A stretch of 64,000 nucleotides of DNA, taken from Eopsaltria australis (lineage: Eukaryota; Chordata; Aves; Passeriformes; Petroicidae). Shown here piece by piece: positions 36,401-49,400 of the stretch (its first letter is position 1; each line of letters begins with the position of its first letter). Made by a program: the position numbers and the translations under genes. The stretch is from NCBI GenBank assembly GCA_034509425.1, contig JAVTVJ010000846.1:62001-126000 (forward strand). Direction: 5' to 3'. The notes beneath the pieces are model-generated. The model made no database searches. It was not told the origin of the DNA and was given only the letters and a program-made list of their open reading frames with translations.

Positions 36401-39400
36401 CATAGACTGCTGGGACAGTTTATCCTTGAGACAAATTATGGAGTTCACATGCTGTCTAGACAGACATTATTAAACTGTATTTGCAGTAGGCTCAGCTGCA
36501 GACGCAGAAGCACCTCCTGTTCCCCACAATCAGCACTGTACCCTGCCCAGCTTCTGGCTATGGTGACAGAGACACTTCCTGGCACAACCAAAGCCAGCAG
36601 TTCCTGCCTCCCCGTCCCCTGGCCTCCTCCCCCGGGCATGTTCTTCCCCAATTTTGGTGGTTGTGAAGTTTGTGAGACTGTTTCTAAAGCCATAATTAAC
36701 AAAACCAAGGAACTGACTAAAGTTAAAAATAACTCTTAAATAAGCTAATAAAAACCAGTAGCTTTTCTCTGGGGTCAGGTATCCATGGACCCACCATTTC
36801 TACAGTGAGGATGGCATATTCTTTACAGTTCTACCACTGCTTCCAGCCTGACATGTATAAACTGTTGGTGACGTTAGCTTATATTATGAACTGAGGAGAT
36901 TAGGAAGCAGATATATATGTTTGCACTGCATACTCCTGCAGTGCTGGGGTCAATAGTCCCTGGGGAAGTCTTGAGGGAGGAAGAGAAATCAACCACTGGA
37001 GTTGAAGTTCCTTGTGATGGTGAGTCAACATTCTTGAGCTTCAAGTAGCAGTGTGCATTTGGCTCAATTTCTTAAATGTTTATTTTTCCTTTTCAGAAAT
37101 AGTAGTATTAGAATGAAATTTCAAATTCTGGAGTGCAGTTTTGTGGCAAGGGCTTGACTAGAAGGCCAAGGAGACTTGCTCAGTAAATTGAGTAGGAGTC
37201 TGTGGTTGGTTGTTTCTGCAAATATCTTATTTCCTATCTCTTCAGAATAATTCCATCTTGGCACTGGGTAGCTTTTGCCAGATTTTTCCATCCCTTTAGA
37301 ACATAAGATCAAATTTATGCTAAGCCACTCAGTTGTGGTGATTTCTGTTACAGTTTCAATCTATTCAATAATATTCAAGTAATTATTCTTCCCCACTCTC
37401 ATGACTAATCAGGAATCTTTTTCTCTCTTAATTACCTTTACATTACAGTCTTAGGTCACTTATACATTTCTCAAGCATCTGCAGCTCCTGCTACAGGCCA
37501 TCATAGGTAGGTCAGCAGAATTCCCTTACGGTGATATTGTTACACTGACTCTTGTTTCTGCGGGAGATGAACACTTGAGAGGGAAAAAAAAGAAGAAAAA
37601 ACCCCACCTTTTTTTCCCTCACTTGTTACAACATAACTTTCTATTAAGTGCCAGAAGACTTTTCGCTAAGTATGTATTCCTTTCTATAAAACCTGATGCT
37701 TTTAATATATTAAAGAATAACTTCTTAATTTTTTGTGAAGATCTGTTATCTACTTTTGGCACATGTAAAATATATAAAGAACAAGGAAAAAAATTCCAAA
37801 TATTATATCACACTTCTCTCAATAACTTAGAAGTTTGAATAACTTACAAAAACAGATGTAATTTTTATAAAAAGCCAAGTGACACCACTAATGAATTTAA
37901 AGATCCAGATATTACTCTTGGGAGTGCAGCTTAAAAACAAAGATTTCCTAATGCATACTAAAGAATAACATCAGCTGATCATTTTTCGCAGTCATATAAT
38001 CAAAAAGGAAGGCCTTCACTAGCTAATTCTGGTATATTTATGACATCAAGCTGGTTTTACTTTGGTAAAACGCAGTATGCTTCGACAATGTCTCCAGATT
38101 TCCCTCTGCTGGGATAATGGGATCATTGCTCGCCAGAAATAAACCACTGCAATCTGTTTGTGATACTTTCATAGGGAACAATCTTAGAAAGCTTATAAAT
38201 GTAGAAAGACAGTAGAGCTTTCCTTATGCATGCGCAGAGAACTACAAATAATCAGACTGATCAGGTATTACAGTCCTGTCTCTGCTAACAGCTTAGATGG
38301 CATCAGTCACTTTAGTCATCCTGGATGTACCTGGCTGTATAGGAATTGACAGCAGATGCAACAGAGGAGGTGCTGAGAGAGACACCTCAATGTTGCTACT
38401 TCTTTGAGAATTTTAGCTTTATATTTTCATGCAGGTGTAGCATTGGCTGCTGCCCAGTAAAACTTTAAATCCTTGCTGTCATGACGTTAGCATCCAGTCT
38501 TCCCTATTTCCTGACCTCCCATGGGTAAACACTTGCTCTGAAGGCCCCTTATTCATATTCATACCAGCAGAACTGGCATCAGCAGCTCTGGCTTTCATTC
38601 CCATCAAAGCAATTCACTACTGGTACAAGAAGGTAACATTATGCATCAAAAGACTGGTTGATCTGGGAAAAAAATTAACAGGCTAGGTCCTGTTCTGCAG
38701 ACTGGGGTTAAAGAGAGTAGGGTAAAAGACATACTGCACATCTTTGAAACATGCATTTGTTTGCTGTGTTGGCACACAGGGTAGTTGGTGAATTCAGACC
38801 AGTGAGACTTCCAAACTATTTTGGCTCAGCATGATTGTAGAGGGTCTCATGTTTGAGGATATAACTGTGTGGGAGAAGAAGTAGCTAACAGAATTTATTA
38901 AGGCCAGTTTGACAGTTCCCAGTGAGAAAAACTTTAAAAATTCTTTGTGCTGTCATGAGAGATCAAAATAACTCTGCTTTAGACACAAGGTAAGAAGCTG
39001 CTACGATAAATATTAAATTGAGACCTCTACACATCTTTTTCAGGTTACATAATATTTTGCTTCACTATAACTTGCAGTCTATTTCAGACACATTTTTTTA
39101 CCCCTACTCCAGCATTTTCTACAGAAAAACACGTTGATCACTGACAATACTCTAATTTCAAAGAGATCAGCATTTTTAGCTTGACCTCACACATGCACCA
39201 GCTGGCAGGTTCCTCTACAGCTCTAGATCCCGCGTGCCCACTATGGTCCTGCTCTGCTGAATGCAGACAGCATTTGCATTGCTTGGAGACTGTTTCAGTG
39301 TTCATACATATGGACAATATTAAGTTTGTACAGCCAGATAGAACTATGGCCCAGATATCACCACATTACACAACATTTCTTCAGTTTCTTACCACAAAAA

Positions 39401-39756
39401 TTTTCCCATGTTCTTGCAGTTACTCTCAGATACATAAGAGAGCTCACTTGGTTACAATATGGTATGTTTGCCACCAGAATATGGATCTACTCATTCTTCC
39501 CTATATTGCAGCCTGTTGCAAAGCTATGCTACTCCAAATAATACATGTAGGAAAAATTACTTACAGCTAATTTTTCCTCCTTTAAGGGTATATTAATTTT
39601 ATAGGCTTAGATTAATTTTTGGATTTTCAAGGAATTTAATTTGCCTTAACTGCCAGGGAGATTTCATCTTTCACAAGGCTAGGAGAGTGAAAACCAAACC
39701 AAAACTAGTTCAAACAAAACTTCCACCACTGACTCACTGTGATATCCTGTCCAGTT
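27485..39756. other. 12-kb intergenic stretch without a supportable gene
   Basis: Ordinary AT-rich DNA. Reading frames of 85-132 residues at 28192-28843, 30411-30803, 31794-32162 and 36341-36739 overlap frames on other strands, lack recognisable domains and show no supporting splice or promoter context. No LTR, CR1, tRNA or other RNA gene was recognised. Diverged repeats or distant regulatory elements could be missed by eye. Confidence 0.45.
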
Positions 39757-40277
39757 TGTGTATTGGGTCTGTAGGGAATGGACTTAATTTTCTCTATAGC
39801 AGTCCTGATAATGCTGTACTTTGATTTTGGATCTAGAAGGGTGCAGATGACACACCAGTGTTTTGGCTGCAGGGCTCCCATAGCATCAAGGCTGCGCTTC
39901 AGTCAAGGATGTCCTTCAACAAGGACAGCTCAGACAAACTGACCCAGGAATAATCCATAAACTATGACATCTGTTCAGCAATAAAAGATAAGAGAAAGGG
40001 GTGGGAAGAACTCATTCTTTAGGTGTTTGTCCTCTGGACCAACTGCTATGTGTTCTGAGGCCCTACTTGGACACAGCCTGCTGATGAGATGAAGAGAATA
40101 AATATTTTGTTCTCCTTTGCTTCCATGCACAGTCTTTGCTCTGTCTTTATTAAACTGCCTTTGTCTTGATCCACAAGGGTTTTTTTTTTCTGATTTTCTC
40201 TGCCGCTATCCTGCTAAGAAGGGGAGTGATAGACCAGCTTCCTGGGCACCTAACACCCAGCCAAGGTCAACTCACCA
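39757..40277 (+). mobile_element. Solo LTR of an avian endogenous retrovirus, plus sense
   Basis: It opens TGTGTATTGGGTCTGTAGGG and runs through 'cttaattttct', as in a common bird LTR family that starts TGTGCTGGTTTTGGCTGGG. It contains the characteristic poly(A) block 'ctgtctttattaaactgcc' (ATTAAA at 40149-40154) followed by 'cttgatccacaag', and closes near 'gtcaactcacca'. The flanking bases CAGTT (39752-39756) and CAGCT (40278-40282) fit a 5-bp target duplication with one change. There are no internal retroviral genes, so it is a solo LTR formed by recombination between LTRs. Family recognition is from memory. Confidence 0.85.
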
Positions 40278-41942
40278 CAGCTGGTCCAAAAGAAATGTAT
40301 TCCAAGTATTGAGGTTACATTAATTTTCCTGACTTACTCTTTCACCATTCTTCTTGGGTCATTCAGGAGGTTTTGCAGCTCAGGCGTCTTGCTCAGGAGA
40401 ACGGAGTTTGCTCAACCTATTCAATTCACATTGGTTACAGGGTTATCCACTGGTTACACAATGTCAACACCTACCCACCATAAACTCAGTTCACAGTAAT
40501 CTCAGATAAAGGAGCCAGATACACACACAGAATCCTCTGCATACAACCTGGTCATTTTACACTGATTCACTATCTTATGCTTGGATAGATTGAAAAATAT
40601 ATTCCCTGTTTCCCAAAAACTCATTCTCTACAGACAAAGGCTAGCTATAATTCAACAGAATTTCTTTCAAATTGTGCTGAAGTGTTTATTGAAAAGAATC
40701 CATACCACTGCAGTAGGCAATTAATTTCTGGTTGTAAGGCCTAAACTCACTCAAGACAGTCTGAACTTCTGTGCTCCATCACACTAAGTGGATGTGCTTT
40801 GCCAAGAATGGAAATGTTCCACATTTTTGTCATTGTATACCATATACAGTGTGAGAAACAAAATTTCCAGTCTGATTCCCACCTATGTTTCTTAAATGTC
40901 ACTACAGGTCTACGGTGCACAGGATTTTTATGTATAGAAAACCTATTTTTCCCCATTCAAAATGTATATACAGAGAACTTCCCCTACTCTTGCATAGTTC
41001 ATGTGAAACTGGCTAATTTCAAAAGTATGGCTTATGACAGCTTGTAGTAACAAATCACTCCTTGTAAGGAATCCTTTTGTTTCTGATCAGACTGAGGAAG
41101 GGGCAAAGAACTATTTTTTCCCATGCAATGCTAAGAGATCTTCTCCTGTAGCACCACATTACTATGTGTGATCCTGAGAATTGCATCCAAAGAAATCCAA
41201 GGCTATGAATTCAGCATTGTGTTGTAATATTTTCTTTTTCTGACCCATTATCTGAAAAAATCTCAAATGGCAGTCTAATTCACTGGCATCAGAAAGGAAG
41301 TTTACGACATTAATTTAAAAGTTACAACACACCATTGCAAATGTCCAGTTCTTCACACAGATGCCCACACACAAGAGTTGCCTGGTATTAGATGGAAAAT
41401 TAGTGGGGTGGGTGGGAGGCTGGGGTTTGGGTTTTCTGGTTGGTTTTTTTGCAAATGCATCTGAAATATACAATTTTTCCTGCCTGTAGGGCATGCATCA
41501 GGTTCAGCCTAAGGCTGGCACTCCACATAACATGCAGCAGTACACAGAAAATCAGTAGTGCTGCACAAGCACGCTTTGAAGCTTTTGGACTGATAATTCT
41601 TAAGATCAGCAAAGCTCTTATCTGAGAATTGGGCATTGGGCACAGACAGAGGAGACCACCATTTCAGACGGGATTTTCTTGCCACAAATAGATTCAGGAA
41701 GAAGGCATTTCTTACCTACTAGTTTCACTATTTAGTTAAAGTGGTTTTAGTTGAAGGGCTTCCTATTTGGTCTTCCCATTTTCTATTCCTAAAGCTTCCT
41801 TCTGTGCTTCCTTCTGTGCATCTGGGAAATCACTAAAGAACCCAAGTATTAGACTGCTTTCCAAACTGGGCAATGCCAATTTTCAAAGATTAGTGTCAAG
41901 TAAGGGAAGGATGAAGGAGACAGTAAAGGACTCAGTAAAAAT
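40278..41942. other. Intergenic stretch between retroelements, nothing recognised
   Basis: AT-rich non-coding DNA. A 12-bp exact doublet GCTTCCTTCTGT occurs at 41794-41805 and 41806-41817. No gene signal was seen. Confidence 0.5.
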
Positions 41943-42780
41943 ACATAGAATAAAAGAATATTCTGAGTTGGGAGTGACTCATAAGTCCAACTCCTGGCTC
42001 AGCTCAGAACACCCCAAGAGTCACACCGTGTGCCTGAGAGCATTGTCCAAATGCTTCCTGAACTCTGTTAGGCTTGATGCTGTGAGCACTTCCCTGGGGA
42101 GCCTGTTTCTAGGTGAAGAACCTTTCCCTGACATCCAACCTAAACCTCCCTGGGCACAGCTTTAAGCCATTTCCTCAAGCCCTGACACTGCTCCTCACAG
42201 GGAAGCAATCAATGCCTGCCCCTCCACCTACCCTCATAAGAATGTAAAAGACCACAATGAGGTCTCCCCTCAACCTCCTTTTTTCCAGGATGAACAAACC
42301 AGGTGACTTCAGCCACTCCTTATACAGCTTCCCCTCGAGGCCCTTCACCATCCTTGTAGCCCTCCTCTGCCCCTAATAACTTAATATCTTTTTTATATTT
42401 TGGCACTGAAAACTGTCCACAGGACTCTGCACAGGCCACCCCAGTGCAGAGCAGAGCAGAGCGAGACAATCCCCCACCTCGCCCAGCTGGTGATGCTGTG
42501 TCTGATGTACCCCAGGACAGGGTTGGCCCTCCTGCCTGCCAGGGCACTGCTGACTCATGTTCAACTTGACATCTACCAGCACCGCCGGGTCCCTCTGTGC
42601 AGCATTGCTCTCCATCGTGTCATTCCCCAGTCTGCCAGTTCATCCAGGATTGCCCTACCCGAGGTCCAGAATCCAGCACTGGCCCTAGTTGAACTTCATA
42701 CAGCTGGTGATTGCACAGCCCTCTGATTTGACAAGATCTCTCTGCCTTCCTTCTGCAGACTTACTTAGTATCCCTTCAAG
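41943..42780 (-). mobile_element. CR1 LINE fragment, 5'-truncated, minus sense
   Basis: About 840 bp matching the reverse complement of the CR1 3' region. It begins at the element's 3' terminus (ACATAGAATAAAAGAATATTC at 41943), followed by a 'aagtccaactcctggctc' block, then 'cttccctggggagcctgttt', 'aacctttccctgacatccaa', 'tgaggtctcccctcaacctcc' and 'aaccaggtgacttcagccactcc'. The right end fades in 'gacaagatctctctgcc'. Only the untranslated 3' part and perhaps a little upstream are present, so the frames of 75-132 residues inside it on both strands do not represent CR1 proteins. Right edge approximate. Confidence 0.93.
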
Positions 42781-43677
42781 CCCACCTGTACTTTATGTAT
42801 TAAGAAGTATCTGAAGAGAAGGAACACGCAGTTGTAACCTAACAGGTGCTATTGTCTTTGTTTTCATTAAGAAAGAACATTTGCAGATCTTAACAGACAC
42901 GTATTCCTGGATTATGTGACTAGTGGGGAGAAGCACTGCATGCCGTGAATAATGAAGCAGGAGACGAATGCAGCAATTAAAATTGCTCTTTGTATCACAC
43001 TGTGAGCTATAGAGCTTGAGAAGACAGTAGAAATTGCCGATTTATTCTTGGAGAGCCAAAAGACAGTTGTAAAAAAAAATGAAGCACAGTAAAAAAAGTC
43101 TAAATAAGTCTAAGTAAAATCAACCCACTTAAATCTGCTGCAAAATAGTGAAGACTGAAAAGCTGAGGGTGACAAGTTGCAGGACTCCCAGGCTTACAAG
43201 TTGCAAAGCGGCCTTTGAGGGGAACAGTATGGTGATTGGGAAAGCCTTGATGCTCCAAGGATAGCAAATTTAGTGTAAAATGCAGCTTCAAGATGTACAT
43301 AAAATCTATGCACACCTGCAGTTTGTTATACTGTATTCTAGCAATAGCTTCAGTTTCCTGCAAGTTACATCAATGGATTTGGAGAAGAAGCATTTTTAAA
43401 ACACTGCTGGCAGAAATTATGCAAGTAACACGCTGCTGGACCACTATATTTAGTGAAAAGTTCTCCATTGGCCTGAAACAGATAATTAGCTAACTTGTGA
43501 CTGATTCAGAAAAGATTTCTGTAGATAAATAATCTGACAACCTACATAAGCACAAAAACTCATAAAATTTCCATGCACTAGGTTCTGCATTGAATTTACT
43601 ATATAGAGTAATACACTATTTTTTAAGAAGAAGACACAAAATCTTATTGTTAACGTTGCTACAACTTCATGAGATAG
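42781..43677. other. Intergenic stretch between CR1 and LTR, nothing recognised
   Basis: AT-rich DNA with no ORF or repeat family that I can support. Confidence 0.5.
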
Positions 43678-44141
43678 TGTCCTGGTTCTGGGCAGGACAG
43701 GATTAATTTTTTGCAGTAGTCAGGAAGGCGCACGGCTAGAACCTGAAGGTTATTCTATACCACTTCACATGTTTGCCAGGGATGGAGGAAAGGGACTCTC
43801 CTCCAGGGGAAAGGGTTTCTGGTCCAGTTGAGAAAACATGTTGGAGGGACCCATCTGGTACTGTCTGTTGCTGGGGCCTTTACATGTGAATTATTTCATT
43901 TCTTTATCCATCTGTCATTAATATTGTTGCTGTTACTGTTATTTTTCTTATTTCATAGCAGTTTCCAGTAAATTATTCTTATAACAACTTCTGATCTTTG
44001 CCTATTGTGCTTTCAGTTCTCTCCAGTTTGCTGCAGGTGGAGGAAGAGAGGAAGCAGGGGAGTGAGAGAGTGGCGTGTGGTTTGGAGGGTCTGAATGAGA
44101 GGCACTCAGCTGGGCAGTACCAGCTGTAAACTATAAAGACA
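43678..44141 (+). mobile_element. Solo LTR of an avian endogenous retrovirus, plus sense
   Basis: It opens TGTCCTGGTTCTGGGCAGGA and continues 'ggattaattttttgcagtag' and 'cggctagaacctgaagg', then later 'ttgctggggcctttacatgtg' and a T-rich block with ATTATT units, as in a bird LTR family that I recognise. It closes at 'gtaaactataaagaca' (CA at 44140-44141). The flanks are GATAG (43673-43677) and GACAG (44142-44146), a 5-bp target duplication with one mismatch. At 464 bp it has no internal viral sequence. It is older than the neighbour at 44249, judging by its divergence. Confidence 0.85.
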
Positions 44142-44248
44142 GACAGGTACCTTGAAAGTCTATGTGAACATGTGTGTGTTGAGATGTCTTTGGAAGGGAA
44201 AGGAAGAAATATAGAAATTTAAGGATCAATCATTTTTATCTGACCTAA

Positions 44249-44834
44249 TGTCGTGGGTTGACCCCGGCCAGGGGCCAGGTGCCCACTCGGTCACTCTATC
44301 ACTCCCCCTCCCACTGGGAGAGGGGAGAGGATAATATTTAAAAAGACTATCAGGGTGAGTAAAGGCAGTTTTATTACAGTGGAGGAAAAAAAGAAAAAAA
44401 AAAAATAGAACAAGCAAGTTGAAAGTTGCGCGCGCAAGAGCAAGAAGAGAAAACAATCAATCTCTACTTCCCATCAGCAGTGATGTCCGGACACTTTCTG
44501 GGAAGCAGGGCTCCAGCACGCCTGATGGTTGCTCGAGGAGGCAAACATGGACAAGTCCCGAATGCCTCCCCCCTCCTCCTCTCTTCCTTCCCTTATATAT
44601 CTGAGCTGATGTCATATGGTATGGAATATCTCTTTGGCTGACTGGGGTCAGCTGGCCTGCTGGTGTCCCCTCCCAGGATCTTGCCCCCACATCCCCTTCA
44701 GTGGGGGAAGGAATGTCAGAGGGACAGCACAGCTTGGCAGTAGCCAAAACACTGCTCTGTTATCAACACCAGCTACCAAAGCAAAGTACAGCAGTGTAAG
44801 GCCTGTGAGATTTACCCCAGTCAGACCCAATACG
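44249..44834 (-). mobile_element. Solo LTR of an avian endogenous retrovirus with perfect 5-bp target duplication, minus sense
   Basis: On the + strand it begins TGTCGTGGGTTGACCCCGG, which is the complement of the family's 3' end, and stops at 'agacccaatacg' (the canonical terminal CA appears as CG). CCTAA flanks it on both sides (44244-44248 and 44835-44839), a perfect 5-bp duplication. Read on the minus strand there is an ATATATAAGG TATA box (44591-44600), then an AATAAA poly(A) signal (44370-44375), in the right order for U3 and R. The 'ggtatggaatatctctttgg' block (44618-44637) is diagnostic for this family in my memory. No retroviral genes remain. The frames of 60-96 residues within are LTR sequence. 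Confidence 0.93.
44591..44600 (-). promoter_or_regulatory. TATA box of the 44249-44834 LTR
   Basis: ATATATAAGG on the minus strand, about 220 bp upstream (in LTR sense) of the AATAAA at 44370-44375. This is the expected core-promoter layout of the family. Present activity is unknown. Confidence 0.6.
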
Positions 44835-46301
44835 CCTAATAAAAAAAATCCTTAAGTAAAATCTCTTTTTAGAAGAAAGTAATTAGCAAATTCTGTAATT
44901 AATTCTGTTGTTGTCCTGCATGTGGACATAGAAGTGCTGCAACTGAGGCAAAAAATGGGTCCTGTTACTTACCTCCTTTATATGTTTGTACTAGGCAACT
45001 AAGGAAACTCTTCTCCTTGGACAAGAATTCTCTCATTTTCTCTTTCCACTTTCCACAAATACTACAGTAAAAGAATAAGTAAGCAGGCCAGATTCCAATC
45101 TATTGAAACATGGTTTATCTGGAATGGCCCCATTGTGGCTGACAAAATCCATCTGGGTTTGCAGACTTGTCACCAAGATCAGCAGCTGACTGTTGACCTC
45201 AGAGTTTTTGAGAAGATGGAGCCTGAAGCCACTAGAGTGAGGTTTGCACACCGGCAAATAAGTACTTGGTGTTTAGCTGAACAGAAACATCTTGGGAGAC
45301 TGGCAAAAGCAACCAAACAAAAAAACAGGGAGAAATCTAGAGAAGAAAAAGAGTTGCATCACTTCTCTTGCCTTCTGCCTTCCACTGTAATTTCTGGGCA
45401 ATCTAAGTCACATTCTATAGCAATGTAACAATTTAGGAAATTACTTCACCATTAAAACACTGAGTCATCTTTGCTGAGGCAAGTCTATAGCATAATGGTG
45501 ACATAATTTAGGAATATCTTGATTCAGCATTTTAATCCTTCCTTTTATGTGGTTTGGTTAGAAAAAATAAGGAATAGAGAGGCAGCCTTGTTCCTTGCAG
45601 TGGCATATGCTGTGGTTTAGGCATTAAACAGTACTTACAATACTGTGCCTGGTGGGAAAGGACATGTGCAGTTAAGCCAATAATCCTGACTTCATTCTGT
45701 GTAGGAAAAGAGCTTGAGTCATCAGTAGAAGCTAAACACACAATGAAAGATGGTTATGTTTGCTTTACCAGTTACTGTCTCTACAGACTTACTAGTAATG
45801 AAGAATTCCTCACAGATTTCATCCAAAATTTTCAGTATTCTGATGGAATATTTTGTCAGCTCCATTTAGCAATTACTTGTGAAAACTGAGATAGATAAAA
45901 GACTTCCTGACAGTTTTTATCTTCATCTCAGAGGGACAAAGGTTAATTAAATGCTGCTGCTAGACAAAATTAAATTTCAGCCAAATATCCTTTCAAAATG
46001 AGCTGCCAAAAAACTCCACAAGTATTTGGAACCCAAGAAAGAAGAAGGGCCTTCAGGTCTGCAATGCAATAAAATCATACTTTTGATAGTTTCCTCAAAG
46101 GAATAGGCCAGAGGATGCAAGGATGATTCTATCATTTTTTCTGTAATAGCTGACAGACTACTAAAAAGTAGGATGTCACTAAAACACTACTCAGTTCTTA
46201 GTTTCTCTGGAACATATCAAGACTCTATCATGTCTTTAAGCTTGCTTTGTCCTTTATAGAACAATTTAATATTAAAACCTGATTTATGACAGAACATTTC
46301 T

Positions 46302-46420
46302 AAAAACAAAATAAAAAGAAAACAAAAAAAACCCAAACAAACACAAAATGACACTATCTCCCCCAAAAAACCCAAACCAACAAACCAACAAAAATCCCAA
46401 TCAAACCAACTAAAAAAATA
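46302..46420. repeat. A/C-rich low-complexity tract
   Basis: About 120 bp of A and C with very few G or T on the + strand, made of irregular caaa, ccaaa and ccaaacaaa units. It is the same kind as 18178-18324. The minus-strand frame 46217-46462 (Phe-, Leu- and Gly-rich) is its translation. Confidence 0.85.
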
Positions 46421-49400
46421 CCCGGAGCTTGGAAACAGGAACCCTAATCCATAGCTTTTCACAATCAGGGTTAGACAATCACCCGTGATCCTTCTTGTGT
46501 TTTATTATGGCTACAGGACTTCCCTCCTTGCTTAGTGCCGGCACCAGACAAGGTGGAAGAATAATCCTGTGAATTCAGTTTGTCGTGATTATTTTGAACT
46601 TCCAGTATCTAGAGAAATGGATTTGGTCCTGTATCTCTTGTTTCTTGATGACAATTTTCACTAGCACCCATTGCAATAAGAGCAAGCAGCACCAACAACC
46701 CATACCAGATTCACTGCTTTTATGCTGGCAGAATCCTCTTCCCCACTGATGCCTACAATGTACATCCTGCTTTGGTGTGTATTTCACGGTGTATCGCTAT
46801 GCTGCACTCCAGTCATTTGCTGTCTGTGCTTATCAGAGGAGGTAAATAGGACCAGGAAGATGTTTTTTTGACAGTTCTAAAGTTCAGGACTACGGAACAG
46901 TGGTGAGGATGTGAAGGTGGACATCCCTATCACCTGGGCTGAACCTGTAGTTTGCCATAAACCCCAAATCGTACATTCAACATCCTTACCAGGTCAGTCT
47001 TCCTGGTTCATTTCAACACACCAGCTGAGCCATTGGCACCAGTGTGTCTCTCGAAAGCACATTCTACTTTCAAAGTATTTACTTGTGAAAGCATTCAGGT
47101 GAGGCCAGCTTTTTACTTACACACATTCAGAAGGCTCTGGATTTTCATGCTGGTTATTTATCTCTAATTTTAAATGCAATGAAGAGCTAAAGCATAGAGC
47201 CATGGATTCTCCAAAAAGCTAAAACATTTGAGATGTCTGGTTCAAGTGAGCTCAATGGTAAGTGAATAAGCATTTTTGTCCTCTTTCCTGGGTTTGCATA
47301 AAGGAATTATGATAATGAATCACTCACACCGCACAAATGTAAACCACTTTGTTAATAAAGGACATTAACACCCATTAGGACCTTTATTTTTATTTTTTCT
47401 TTTTCTTTTTTTTTTCTTTTTTACTTTTATTTAGAGGCCTAAGCACAGGTTTTTAGTGACTTTCCCAAAACTGCCAATGTAGGGACTTGCCCTTCCTCTA
47501 AGGTCTCTTCTGGAAGAAGTCACCTGGGCAAGACAAAGCAGAATTGGCTCTGTGACACACGGATATTATAAGAGATGTCTAAAAGAAGAAAAATTTTTTC
47601 AACATGTTCTGGTTATGAATGAACACCAAGAAGCAGAGGGTCTTTTATTTCATGCAAACACTTTCAGAAATCTAATGTATTTCTTCAAAAGCAGCATTGC
47701 ACAATAATAAATATTGTAAATCATGTGTCTTTAACAACTGATAAAAAGAACAGAGAAGTCATACGGACAAATTAAACTGGAATCATTTGAAAGGAAGTTC
47801 ACAGTGCTTTTTAATTATCTTACTGGTTTAAAAATAACTCTTCCATTATCTTCAAAGGAAAAAGACCATGACATCTGAGGAGTTAATTAGCCCTACATAA
47901 AGAACTAAATAAATTCAATACTATGCAATTGTTTAAGTCTAAGACACAGAGCAAAACAGTGTCATAGACTTTATTTTCAGAGGAAAATGTATATAATTTC
48001 AAGCTCACATAAATAAGTGAATAAAAGTGAATAAACAGTGAATTAAAATAAATGTGCTAGCAATTTGACTACTCATAGTGGCAGAAAACACTATTTATTT
48101 GAAATTGTCCTAGGATAGAAATATTTTAGAAATGCTGCTGTTAATATATAAAAAACATTGTGAAAATATACTGGTAGTCGGATACACAAAACTACAATTT
48201 TCTTTCTGTATGCTATGAATACTAAGAAAGTTTGTAGGAAATATCTCATGTATGGGTATTTTTCTTCTCACATTAATATAGAAGGCCCATTTCAACAACC
48301 TTGAACATCTGCAAGGTACAGAGAGAATAATGATCCTTACTCTGCTAGCTCTTCTATGCAAATATTAAAATTGTGCATTCAATATTTAATATTTTTGCGG
48401 CTTCTTTAGAATGTGAGCACCTCAAAATCTTATGATGTATCATACCAGAGAAATAAAATTACCTGCACTTCTCTGAAAAAGGAGTGAGATTGACACACTT
48501 AGAAATATGCATTTGTGCTGAGAATCAAACTTCATTCTCCTGAGTTCCAGGCTAATGTGTTAATTGCTGAACAGCAATGAAAAGCAGTATCAATACACTA
48601 CAAACTTGCTTTTATCCAACATCAACATCATATTAAAAAAAAGTCATCAGTGCTGTAAGAAAGTACTGCACTAAATATGCATATTTACTGTGCTTGAAGT
48701 CTGAAGGCCTTTAGGGGAGAGCAAAAATGGCTTACTTAAGTTTCTGCTGGAGTCCTCCTTTGTTTAAGAAATGAACACACACGACAGTCTTCAACCAGCC
48801 TAAAAAAATCTGCATAAATCTTATTAACTAAAGTTTATCTATTCCAATTTAATTTTATCATCTAGAACGTATTTAGTTAATACACTCCAATATTTATACA
48901 TCATTATATTTCATTCCCAGTCTGTCTTTGCAGTTTGGCACCTTAACACTAGAAATACATCAAGATGTCTTGGTTTGATTACTTAACATTAGACACCATT
49001 TGAAGATACACTTAAGGAGGACTAATCCATGAAAAAAACCAGAGTTATAATTTTTAAGTGCTGTTATTCAGAGGCTTATAACATATGGTTTCACATTGTG
49101 AAGCCATATGCCCTAAGACAGAAATACGAAGTCAATACTGTGACAAATTCCTAGAAATTTCTGGCACATAGCAAAAGCAGGAGTATTAGAAAGAATCAGA
49201 AATACTTTGAGACTGTTGTCAGTTGAAACTAGGTCACTGGATGGTAGCTCTTGATTAACATTACAACTTTTAAAATAGCCCTACTATTTTCCCCCTGAAT
49301 CTCAAAGGTTGTTCTGGAAGAGCAGGAGTTGACACTACAGGAAGAAATCACACTTCCCTGCAATAAGCAGAAGCTTCTGACTAGTTACAGATCTATTTTT

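Noticed and set aside
41767..42726. Frames of 75-132 codons on both strands
   Set aside because: They lie mostly within the CR1 3' region (41943-42780), which does not encode the CR1 proteins; frames occur equally on both strands.
44226..44855. Frames of 60-96 codons on both strands
   Set aside because: Contained in, or nearly all within, the solo LTR 44249-44834.
46217..46462. 81-codon minus-strand frame, Phe- and Leu-rich
   Set aside because: Translation of the A/C-rich tract 46302-46420, the same artefact as at 18 kb.
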